Shown in pieces: positions 1 through 5,172 of a DNA stretch of 6,713 nucleotides (positions within the stretch are counted from its first letter, which is position 1; every line of letters starts with the position of its first letter). A program made the translations under genes and the position numbers. Under the pieces are notes generated by a model that did no database searches, had not been told where the DNA came from, and worked only from the letters and a program-made list of their open reading frames with translations. Origin of the DNA: Chloroflexota bacterium (lineage in GTDB: Bacteria > Chloroflexota > Dormibacteria > Dormibacterales > Dormibacteraceae); NCBI GenBank assembly GCA_005880345.1, contig VBGE01000207.1:1-6713 (forward strand), read 5' to 3'.

Positions 1-641
1 AGGTCATCGAGCCGTACGTCTCGCCGCGCAAGACGCTGGTCGACGTGGGAGCGGGTGCCGGGCGCCACGCCGTGGCTCTTGCGGACCGACTCGAGTGGGT
101 GACCGCGGTCGAGCCTTCCGAGGGAATGCGCGCGCAGATTCCCGCGCGCGACAACATGACCGTCATCGCCAGCGTGTGGGAGGACGCCGAGGTGGCGCAA
201 GCCGATCTCGTCATCTGCAGTCACGTCCTTTATGGAGTCGCCGACCCGGTTGGCTTCATCTCGAAGATGAACCACACCGCCCGCGAGCGCGTCTTCGTCA
301 TGATGCGCGAGACGGAGCTGCCGCATGCCGGCGCCGAGTTACGCCGGCGCTTGCTCGGTGACGCCGGGCCGCGGATGCCGCGGTTCAGCGACCTCTTCAA
401 TCTCCTGGTCCAGATGGGCACGCCGCCGGAGGTCCATTTCCTCACCTATCCGATCATGCACCGCTACGCCGACATGGAGGAGGCGTTGATCGACGCCCGA
501 GGCATGTTCGGACAGGGCTGGGACGAGAGCGCGGGCAGGGCCGCGCTGCAGGAGCTGCTCCGGCCCGACGACGGTGAGCTCGTGTTCGACGGTGGTCTGG
601 CGCTTACAGGAGTCGCGCATTGGCGTCCACCGGAGAGCTGA
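1..641 (+). CDS. Class I SAM-dependent methyltransferase, 5'-truncated
   Basis: Probably transfers a methyl group from S-adenosylmethionine to an unidentified substrate in the cytoplasm. The reading frame is open from base 3, so the true start lies before the window; the GTG at 45 falls inside the cofactor-binding motif and cannot be the start. What is visible is SAM motif I (LVDVGAGAGRHA, about bases 36-71), an acidic strand end (AVEPSEGM) that would bind the ribose, and a motif IV-like stretch (ADLVICSHVLYGVAD). These three in this order and spacing are typical of the Rossmann-like class I fold. The C-terminal part (MPRFSDLFNLL onward) carries no motif I recognise and probably forms the substrate-binding region. 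The gene ends inside the next gene, overlapping it by 22 bases, which suggests translational coupling. The substrate cannot be deduced; small-molecule or protein methylation are both possible. Confidence 0.82.
   Translation, partial: VIEPYVSPRKTLVDVGAGAGRHAVALADRLEWVTAVEPSEGMRAQIPARDNMTVIASVWEDAEVAQADLVICSHVLYGVADPVGFISKMNHTARERVFVMMRETELPHAGAELRRRLLGDAGPRMPRFSDLFNLLVQMGTPPEVHFLTYPIMHRYADMEEALIDARGMFGQGWDESAGRAALQELLRPDDGELVFDGGLALTGVAHWRPPES
608..612 (+). promoter_or_regulatory. Ribosome-binding site of the GNAT gene
   Basis: AGGAG lies 7 bases before the TTG at 620, inside the end of the methyltransferase gene. It is what fixes the unusual TTG as the start of the acetyltransferase, since no ATG is available nearby in that frame. 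Confidence 0.65.
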
Positions 642-1471
642 CGCTGAGGCCCGTCAGGCCGGCGGACCGCGATCGCGTCACCGAGCTGACCAGGGAGGTG
701 TGGGATGGACGCGACTACATCCCGCGCGTCTTCGACCGCTGGTTGTCGGACGCCGGAGCGGCGTTCGAGGCGGCCGAGATCGATGGCGTCGTGGTCGGCG
801 TGCAGCGCCTGCGGCCCTTTGCTCCGGGCCTCATGTGGTACGAGGGCTTGCGAGTCGCGCCCGAGCTGAGGCGACAGGGAATCGCGCGCGCGATGCTCGA
901 GGCCGCGATCGAAGAGACGCGCGAGCAGCGCTTTCAAGAGATCCGGCTGGCCACCCGGGACGAGCCTGCGGTGCGCCTGTTCGAGACGGCCGGCTTCAAG
1001 CGGATGGTCGAGGTGCAGTGGTGGCGCGGCCTCCGCATGGAAGGCGGCGAGGCGGCCCGCATGCCCGACGGGGCTGATGCCCGCAAGCTGTGGCCCTTCA
1101 TCTCAACCAGCCCCGGCATCGAGCTGTACGGCGGCATCACCCCGGACATGAACGGCGCGCGCGACCTGAACGCGGACGAGCTCGAACGGCTGGCGAAGAA
1201 CGGGCTGCTGAGACTCGGGCCTTCCGGCCGCGCGGTGGCGCTGCTGCGCGAGGCGTGGGGCCAGAACCTGGCGGTCTCGCTGTTGGCCGGCACCGGTGGC
1301 GCGCTACGAGAGCTGCTGCTGGCTCTGCGTTTCGAAGCTGACGCGGACGGCCTCAGCCACGTGACCGTCAACCTTCCGCCGGCTCATCCCGCGCAGGATG
1401 ACCTGAAGGCGAGCGGATACGATTTCGCGGATGCCGAGAGAAGCGCTTACATCTACTCGCTCAGCCTGTAG
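620..1471 (+). CDS. GNAT-family N-acetyltransferase with a second GNAT-like C-terminal module
   Basis: Predicted to transfer an acyl group from acetyl-CoA to an amine of unknown identity. The 283-residue product has a classical GNAT domain at about residues 6-140. Motif A is LRVAPELRRQGIARAML (77-93), where R84-R85-Q86-G87-I88-A89 is the pyrophosphate-binding R/Q-x-x-G-x-G/A signature. Motif B is AVRLFETAGFKRM (117-129). The protein is about twice the length of a single GNAT domain. Residues 228-283 (ALRELLLALRFEADADG, then HPAQDDLKASGYDF and a final YIYSLSL) look like the second half of another GNAT fold without its CoA signature, so this may be a tandem GNAT with one degenerate module; that part is inference. 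The TTG start at 620 is chosen for the AGGAG 7 bases upstream and because the domain begins at once (LTLRPVRPAD). It overlaps the methyltransferase by 22 bases and directly abuts the next gene. Confidence 0.88.
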   Translation: MASTGELTLRPVRPADRDRVTELTREVWDGRDYIPRVFDRWLSDAGAAFEAAEIDGVVVGVQRLRPFAPGLMWYEGLRVAPELRRQGIARAMLEAAIEETREQRFQEIRLATRDEPAVRLFETAGFKRMVEVQWWRGLRMEGGEAARMPDGADARKLWPFISTSPGIELYGGITPDMNGARDLNADELERLAKNGLLRLGPSGRAVALLREAWGQNLAVSLLAGTGGALRELLLALRFEADADGLSHVTVNLPPAHPAQDDLKASGYDFADAERSAYIYSLSL

Positions 1472-1981
1472 TTGACGCGCCGCTACGTGGTCCTCGGCAA
1501 CGGCATCGCCGGCCAGACCTGCGCCGAAGACCTGCGCAAGGCCGACCCTGACGCATCGATCGTGATGATCGCCGCCGAGCGTCACCCGCTGTACAACCGC
1601 GTCGCGCTGCCTCGATACCTGCGCGGCCAGGTGCGCCGAGAGAAGGTCTTCATGCGGACCGCGGAGGACTACGCGCGGCAGAACATCGAGATCCATTTCG
1701 AGACGTGGGCGACCGACGTCGACCTGACGGACAAGATCGTGCTGACCAACCGAGGCCAGGAATTCAAATACGACGCGATCCTCATCGCGACCGGCGGCCG
1801 GCCCAAGCCGCCGCCATGGCCGGGCTCGAGCGATGTGTCCGCGTGCCTTCCGCCAGAAGGCAAAGGTGACGTGGATCATGCGCGGGCCATGGTTTCTTCG
1901 CTATGTCCTCGACGAGGAAGGCGGTCAGCTCTGCCGGCAGCTCGGCGAGTCGCAAGGTGTGGAGTTCATCACGTCAGATGA
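1472..1981 (+). CDS. 5' fragment of the oxidoreductase: FAD-binding half
   Basis: The first 119 or so residues of this 169-codon frame are genuine family sequence: the FAD-binding glycine motif GNGIAG (residues 9-14) right after the first beta strand, PLYNRVALPRYLRG (39-52), which matches the YNR segment after the first FAD-binding strand in NirB-like proteins, and ILIATGGRP (103-111), the ATG motif that closes the first FAD domain. After about residue 120 the translation turns into low-complexity, arginine-rich sequence unlike the family, so the real homology ends near base 1830. The TTG start follows the GNAT stop codon with no gap; it is supported by the position of the FAD motif, not by a clear ribosome-binding site, and may depend on translational re-initiation. 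Confidence 0.6.
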   Translation: MTRRYVVLGNGIAGQTCAEDLRKADPDASIVMIAAERHPLYNRVALPRYLRGQVRREKVFMRTAEDYARQNIEIHFETWATDVDLTDKIVLTNRGQEFKYDAILIATGGRPKPPPWPGSSDVSACLPPEGKGDVDHARAMVSSLCPRRGRRSALPAARRVARCGVHHVR

Positions 1982-2576
1982 GGTGCAGAAGTTCACCCGC
2001 AACAACGGACGCTTCGTCGCGGAAACCGTCAATGGACGCAAGGTGGACTTCGACCTCCTCACGTACGGCGTGGGCCTCGACTACTACACCGAGCCCGTAC
2101 GCAAAGAGGTGGAGATCAAGAGCGGCATCGTCACCGACGCCAAGCTCCGCACGTCAGCGGCGGACGCCTATGCCGCCGGCGACATTGCTGTGTTTTACGA
2201 CCTGATGGTCGAGCGGCACAACCAGATGGGCACGTGGGACAACGCGGAGGCTCACGGCCGGGTGGCGGCTCGCAACATGGCGGGCGCGGACGAGGATTTC
2301 TTCGATGTCCCTACCTACACGACCACGATGTTCGGGTCTACGCTCGCGGTGATGGGCGTGACGCCCGACGTGCAGCCTGACCTGGAATCGGTGCGCACGT
2401 TCAGCTTCGAGGAGAAGTTCTACCGCAAGCTCTTCTTCAAAGACGACCGGCTTGTCGGCGCGATCATGATCGGGCCACCCAAGGGTCGCAAGAAGCTCAT
2501 CGAGATCATGCGATCCCGCCGGAAGATCGAGCGCCCGAAGCAGGAGCTGTTGGACCCGGCCAACCTCAAGGACTGA
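1833..2576 (+). CDS. 3' fragment of the oxidoreductase: second FAD motif and C-terminal domain
   Basis: Family-like sequence starts around RQKAKVTWIMRGP (from about 1851), normally the second strand of the NAD(P)H-binding domain. It continues through DFDLLTYGVGLDYY, then the conserved second FAD-contact motif ADAYAAGDIA (about 2161-2190), the QMGTWDNAEAHGRVAARNMAG helix, and a C-terminal interface domain (FFDVPTYTTTMFGSTLAVMGV to the end at 2576). The ATG at 1833 only opens the frame: nothing suggests an independent gene starts there, and a protein made from it would lack both the first FAD motif and the NAD(P)H glycine motif. The intact coding character to the stop codon suggests the lesion is recent or an assembly error. 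Confidence 0.55.
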   Translation: MCPRAFRQKAKVTWIMRGPWFLRYVLDEEGGQLCRQLGESQGVEFITSDEVQKFTRNNGRFVAETVNGRKVDFDLLTYGVGLDYYTEPVRKEVEIKSGIVTDAKLRTSAADAYAAGDIAVFYDLMVERHNQMGTWDNAEAHGRVAARNMAGADEDFFDVPTYTTTMFGSTLAVMGVTPDVQPDLESVRTFSFEEKFYRKLFFKDDRLVGAIMIGPPKGRKKLIEIMRSRRKIERPKQELLDPANLKD

Positions 2577-3092
2577 GTGGCCGCCGAGTACGCATTCTTC
2601 ACGCGCTGGCGGGTGAACGGCACCGCAGACGAAGTCTTCGACGTGCTGGCCGACCCGCTGGCGCTCAAGCGCTGGTGGCCATCGGTGTACATCGACGTCA
2701 AGGAGCTCAAGCCTGGCGACCCCCAGACCAATGTCGGACGGGTCATCGACCTCTACACGAAGGGCTGGCTGCCATATACGTTGCGGTGGAACTTCACGGT
2801 CACCGAGTCCAACCGGCCGAGCGGGTTCAAGCTGGTCGCCCACGGCGACTTCGAAGGCACAGGCGTCTGGCAGATCACCCAGGGGGGCGACCTGGTCGAG
2901 GCGACATACGACTGGCGCATCTCAGCCGAGAAACCGCTGCTCCGATACGGGAGCTTCATCCTCCGCCCGCTCTTTGCGGCCAATCACCGCTGGGCTATGG
3001 CGCGAGGCCAGGAAAGCCTGGACCTCGAGCTGCGCCGGCGTCGGGGCGAAACGGTGCCGGCCCCACCCGGGGCCACTTTCAAGCCGCGCTGA
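2577..3092 (+). CDS. SRPBCC-fold protein (polyketide cyclase/START-like)
   Basis: A 171-residue protein with the layout of the SRPBCC superfamily, whose helix-grip fold binds hydrophobic ligands in a deep cavity. Visible are the first strand and helix EYAFFTRWRVNGTADEVFDVLADPLALKRWWP (about residues 4-35; the ADEVFDVLADP...WWP pattern is typical), the mid-barrel strands GRVIDLYTKGWLPYTLRWNFTVTES (54-78) and GVWQITQGGDLVEATYDWRI (95-114), and a long amphipathic C-terminal helix ending FAANHRWAMARGQESLDLELRRRR. Members include cyclases, hydrolases, lipid-transfer proteins and export accessory factors, so no substrate can be named. GTG at 2577 is used as the start because it follows the oxidoreductase stop directly (TGAGTG) and the domain begins within a few residues. 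It is probably co-transcribed with the broken oxidoreductase, and the two may once have acted on the same ligand; that link is inference. Confidence 0.84.
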   Translation: MAAEYAFFTRWRVNGTADEVFDVLADPLALKRWWPSVYIDVKELKPGDPQTNVGRVIDLYTKGWLPYTLRWNFTVTESNRPSGFKLVAHGDFEGTGVWQITQGGDLVEATYDWRISAEKPLLRYGSFILRPLFAANHRWAMARGQESLDLELRRRRGETVPAPPGATFKPR

Positions 3093-3125
3093 GTCGCTTT
3101 CCGGCGTATCGTTTGCTCAGGACAT

Positions 3126-3548
3126 ATGAATTTCGCTCACAGCGAAACCGCGGAAGGGATCCGGAAGGGCCTGGGCTCGATCCTGCGGGCGCGTCGCGAG
3201 TCGGCGCACCGGACGCTGACCGAGATCGCGGCGGAGGCGGGTCTGTCGCCGGCCCACCTGTCCGAGGTCGAGCGCGGCCGCAAGGAGATCTCCGTCGACA
3301 AGCTGGTCGCCGTCACGCATGCCCTTGGACTCCATCCCGCCCAGGTCTTCGCCGACCTGGCGCGGCTGCTGGGCGCGGAGGCGGAGCAGCACGCCTGGCC
3401 AGAAGACCCGCCGGTCAAGTTGCGGCTCGCGACCGCGTCGCTGCCGCTCGAAGCGCTCCGGAGCGTGGCCGACTTCAGCGCGTACCTCGCGATGGCCAAC
3501 CCGCCGCCGAAACCGAAAGAGCGAATCGGCTTTTTGCCCAGGAGGTAG
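3126..3548 (+). CDS. XRE-family transcriptional regulator, ClgR-like
   Basis: A 140-residue cytoplasmic DNA-binding protein. The helix-turn-helix occupies about residues 12-70: GLGSILRARRESAHRTLTEIAAEAGLSPAHLSEVERGRKEISVDKLVAVTHALGL, where LTEIAAEAGLS is the first HTH helix plus turn and PAHLSEVERGRKE the recognition helix. The string SEVERG-K-E is shared, as I recall it, with actinobacterial ClgR, an activator of clp protease genes. The remaining 70 residues (WPEDPPVKLRLATASLP onward) have no enzyme or ligand-binding domain I recognise. It lies 2 bases before clpP, so its product probably controls that gene. ATG at 3126 has only a weak AGGA 3 bases upstream, and a palindromic operator-like site lies in its codons 2-8. 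No other ATG, GTG or TTG precedes the HTH, so this start is retained. The ClgR assignment rests on the HTH string, operator and neighbour together; a generic XRE regulator is the alternative. Confidence 0.88.
   Translation: MNFAHSETAEGIRKGLGSILRARRESAHRTLTEIAAEAGLSPAHLSEVERGRKEISVDKLVAVTHALGLHPAQVFADLARLLGAEAEQHAWPEDPPVKLRLATASLPLEALRSVADFSAYLAMANPPPKPKERIGFLPRR
3130..3147. promoter_or_regulatory. Putative ClgR-type operator palindrome
   Basis: Bases 3131-3147 read TTTCGCTCACAGCGAAA, a perfect inverted repeat with 7-base arms and a CAC spacer. It contains TTCGC, five bases, then GCG, the core of the Streptomyces ClgR box as I recall it (GTTCGC, five bases, GCG). With the A at 3130 it fits the Corynebacterium consensus WNNWCGCYNANRGCGWWS at every position except the last. 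It lies at codons 2-8 of the regulator gene, not upstream of a promoter. Binding there would more naturally block transcription or translation initiation (autorepression) than activate. I see no convincing -10/-35 pair in the 33 bases between the preceding stop and the ATG. Confidence 0.6.
3540..3545 (+). promoter_or_regulatory. Strong Shine-Dalgarno site of clpP
   Basis: A perfect AGGAGG ends 5 bases before the ATG at 3551, inside the last codons of the regulator gene. It is the strongest ribosome-binding site in the window and rules out the longer in-frame upstream extensions of the clpP frame. It suggests ClpP is translated more strongly than the regulator. Confidence 0.8.
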
Positions 3549-3550
3549 AG

Positions 3551-4186
3551 ATGCATCTCATCCCGACAGTGATCACGAACGACGGACGTGGCGAGCGCGC
3601 CTACGACATCTACTCGCGACTGCTCAAGGACGGTGTCATCTTCATCCGCGGCGTCATCGACGACGACATGGCGAGCACCGTCACGGCGCAGCTGCTCTTT
3701 CTCGAGAACGAGGCGCCCGAGCAGGACATCCAGATCTATGTCAACAGCCCTGGCGGCTCGCTGACCGCGGCGCTCTCCATCTACGATGCGATGCAGTACG
3801 TCGGGCCGAAGGTGGCGACGCTGTGCACCGGTCTCGCGGCGAGCGGCGCTTCGATCCTGCTCGCGGGCGGCAAGGAGGGCATGCGCATGTCTTTGCCCCA
3901 CGCGCAGATCCTCATCCACCAGCCGTTCACGCAGGGCATCCAGGGCCAGGCGACCGACATCCAGATCCACGCCCAGGAGATCCTTCGCCAGCGCGAGCAG
4001 GTTGCGCGCATCTACGCCAAGCACTGCAAAAGACAGATCGAGGACGTGGAGCGCGCGATGGAGCGCGACTTCTTCATGACCCCGGAGCAGGCCAAGGACT
4101 GGGGCCTGATCGACATGATCGTCGAAAAAAATCCGCACGTGGCATCCCCTCTCCCCGAAGGGGAGAGGGTCAGGGAGAGGGGCTGA
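3551..4186 (+). CDS. clpP: ATP-dependent Clp protease proteolytic subunit
   Basis: The tetradecameric serine peptidase that, with an AAA+ unfoldase such as ClpX or ClpC, degrades regulatory and misfolded proteins in the cytoplasm. The 211-residue product aligns from end to end with bacterial ClpP. The family landmarks are RGERAYDIYSRLLKDGVIFI (13-32), the oxyanion-side glycines in YVNSPGGSLTAALSIYDAMQ (63-82), GLAAS with nucleophile S98 (94-98), ILIHQP with H123 (120-125), the handle region QGQATDIQIHAQEIL (131-145), and MERDFFMTPEQAKDWGLID with D173 (170-188). The catalytic triad is complete. G99 follows the nucleophile where many ClpPs have Met or Ala. There is no propeptide. Conserved sequence ends near residue 196; the last 15 or so residues (ASPLPEGERVRERG) come from a palindromic repeat and are probably unstructured. 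No partner unfoldase or second clpP is within the window. Control by the upstream ClgR-like protein is likely. Confidence 0.97.
   Translation: MHLIPTVITNDGRGERAYDIYSRLLKDGVIFIRGVIDDDMASTVTAQLLFLENEAPEQDIQIYVNSPGGSLTAALSIYDAMQYVGPKVATLCTGLAASGASILLAGGKEGMRMSLPHAQILIHQPFTQGIQGQATDIQIHAQEILRQREQVARIYAKHCKRQIEDVERAMERDFFMTPEQAKDWGLIDMIVEKNPHVASPLPEGERVRERG
4146..4182. repeat. REP-like palindromic repeat at the clpP/epimerase junction
   Basis: The left arm CCCTCTCCCC (4147-4156) and right arm GGGGAGAGGG (4160-4169) form a perfect 10-bp stem with a GAA loop. A second right arm, GGGAGAGGGG (4173-4182), is the exact complement of CCCCTCTCCC (4146-4155), so the left arm can pair with either. The translated forms (SPLPEGERVRERG on +, LTLSPSGRG on -) are the familiar signature, from memory, of a dispersed intergenic repeat found in many bacterial genomes. 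No T-run follows, so it is not an obvious intrinsic terminator. It lies inside the last codons of clpP and ends just before the next start codon. Confidence 0.75.
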
Positions 4187-5160
4187 AGGTAGTAATCCTC
4201 GGCGGGACGCGGTTCATCGGCCGCGCCGCCGTCGAGGAGCTCTCCGCCGCCGGTCACGAGCTTCTCATCGTTCACCGCGGTGAGCTGGAACCTGATGATC
4301 TGCCGGCGGCCGAGCATCTGCACTGCGACCGATCCGAGCTGGCGAGCCACCGCCGCGAGCTTGGTGCCTTTCGCCCAGAGGCGATGGTCGACTGCCGCGC
4401 CCTGACACGGGACGACGCGCAGGTCGCGCTCGAGGCGCTGCCCGATGTCGCGCGCCGCGTCGTCATCTCGAGCGTCGACGTCTACCGGGCGTTCGGCGCC
4501 CTCAACGAAGACCGCGAGACCGATCCCGTGCCACTCGACGAGGACTCTCCCGTGCGGACGGAACGCTATCCATATCGGGGCAAGCTGCCCGACCGTGACG
4601 ATTACGACAAGCTCGACGTCGAGGAGGCCTACCTGCCCCGCGGCGCCCTGGTGATGCGGCTCCCGATGGTGTACGGCGAGCACGATTACCAGCTGCGCGA
4701 GGAGTTCATCCTCCGGCGTGTACGCGCCGGCCGCACCCGCATCCCGTTCGGATCAGGGAGCTGGCTCGCGTGCCGCGTGTACGTGCGTGACGTAGGGCGG
4801 GCGATCCGCCTCGCGCTGGAAGGGCCTCCTGTCACCGGGGTCATGAACGTCTGCGAGGACCGCACTTTCTCGATGCGCATGTGGACGCGCATGATCCTCG
4901 ACGCCGCCGAGTCCGACGCAGAGCTGGTACGCGTGTCGGACGAGGCGCTTCCCGAGGACCTCAAGCTGACCGGCACGGTCCTGCAGCACATCGCGGCCAG
5001 CGCGGCCAGAGCCCGCCGGCTGCTCGGCTGGTCCACCTCCGACCCGGTCGAGACGCTGGGCACCACCGTGCGCTGGCACCTCCAGAACCCGCCCGCCAAA
5101 GGCGACACCGATTTCACGGCGGATGACCGCGCGCTGGAGGCTGCTCCCACGTCCGTCTAG
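4183..5160 (+). CDS. NAD-dependent epimerase/dehydratase-like protein (atypical SDR)
   Basis: A 325-residue Rossmann-fold protein of the extended/atypical short-chain dehydrogenase superfamily, probably binding NAD(P) and acting on a nucleotide sugar or similar metabolite. The dinucleotide motif GGTRFIG is at residues 7-13 after the first beta strand (KVVIL). VVISSVDVYRAFG (93-105) is the usual strand and active-site Ser region, and LVMRLPMVYGEHD (156-168) followed by YVRDVGRAIRLAL (200-212) matches the substrate-binding half. The catalytic YxxxK is not found: Y141-D142-K143 stands where it should be. The protein could be an enzyme with altered chemistry or a non-catalytic CSP41/NmrA-like member. 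The start is taken as CTG at 4183, which gives the textbook beginning MKVVILGGTRFIG and overlaps the clpP stop as CTGA. No ATG, GTG or TTG lies nearby, and the next in-frame ATG (4384) would delete the cofactor site. GGAG (4174-4177), within the repeat, may serve as its ribosome-binding site. Confidence 0.85.
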   Translation: MKVVILGGTRFIGRAAVEELSAAGHELLIVHRGELEPDDLPAAEHLHCDRSELASHRRELGAFRPEAMVDCRALTRDDAQVALEALPDVARRVVISSVDVYRAFGALNEDRETDPVPLDEDSPVRTERYPYRGKLPDRDDYDKLDVEEAYLPRGALVMRLPMVYGEHDYQLREEFILRRVRAGRTRIPFGSGSWLACRVYVRDVGRAIRLALEGPPVTGVMNVCEDRTFSMRMWTRMILDAAESDAELVRVSDEALPEDLKLTGTVLQHIAASAARARRLLGWSTSDPVETLGTTVRWHLQNPPAKGDTDFTADDRALEAAPTSV

Positions 5161-5172
5161 AGTTCTTCTCGG

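Larger units (their letters stand above)
1472..2576 (+). pseudogene. FAD/NAD(P)-dependent oxidoreductase gene, frameshifted with an internal deletion
   Basis: The ancestral product would be a two-dinucleotide-binding flavoprotein like the N-terminal domain of the nitrite reductase large subunit (NirB) or rubredoxin reductase, moving electrons from NAD(P)H through FAD to an unknown acceptor. The N-terminal FAD-binding half (from 1472) and the C-terminal half (to 2576) are well conserved but lie in different frames. The region where the central NAD(P)H-binding GxGxxG motif should sit, between PPPWPGS (ending about 1829) and RQKAKVTWIMRGP (from about 1851), is missing. The 1105-base span is not a multiple of three. 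Family members of about 410 residues would need some 40-45 more residues, so a deletion of roughly 130 bases with length 2 modulo 3 would explain both the lost motif and the frame change. It could be a true pseudogene or a misassembly. The gene directly abuts both neighbours, as in an operon. Confidence 0.8.

Noticed and set aside
129..158. GCGCGC-rich inverted repeat
   Set aside because: It lies in the methyltransferase coding sequence and reflects Ala/Arg codons in GC-rich DNA.
3059..3074. GGCCCC ACCC GGGGCC hairpin near the end of the SRPBCC gene as an intrinsic terminator
   Set aside because: The stem is only 6 bp, it lies inside the coding sequence, and it is followed by only three Ts. 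Such stems are common by chance in GC-rich DNA, although a weak terminator before the regulator remains possible.
3100..3125. Promoter for the regulator gene with TATCGT (3107-3112) as the -10 box
   Set aside because: No acceptable -35 element lies at the right distance, and the sigma-factor preferences of this organism are unknown.
3151..3169. Direct repeat CGGAAGGG at 3151 and 3162, one helical turn apart, next to the operator-like palindrome
   Set aside because: It encodes Glu-Gly and Lys-Gly codons leading into the HTH domain and has no dyad symmetry; probably chance.
2675..3550. Upstream in-frame extension of clpP through the regulator and SRPBCC genes
   Set aside because: ClpP homology begins right at the ATG at 3551, which has a perfect AGGAGG 5 bases upstream. 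The upstream frame reads as arginine-rich noise.
3137..4138. Long open frame on the minus strand opposite the regulator and clpP (333 codons)
   Set aside because: It mirrors two well-supported plus-strand genes. Its translation is low-complexity Arg/Ala/Asp-rich sequence with no family motif, as expected for shadow frames in high-GC DNA.
3319..4182. Upstream in-frame extension of the epimerase frame through clpP
   Set aside because: The Rossmann motif starts just after 4183 and the upstream translation is out-of-frame ClpP sequence. No fusion protein is indicated.
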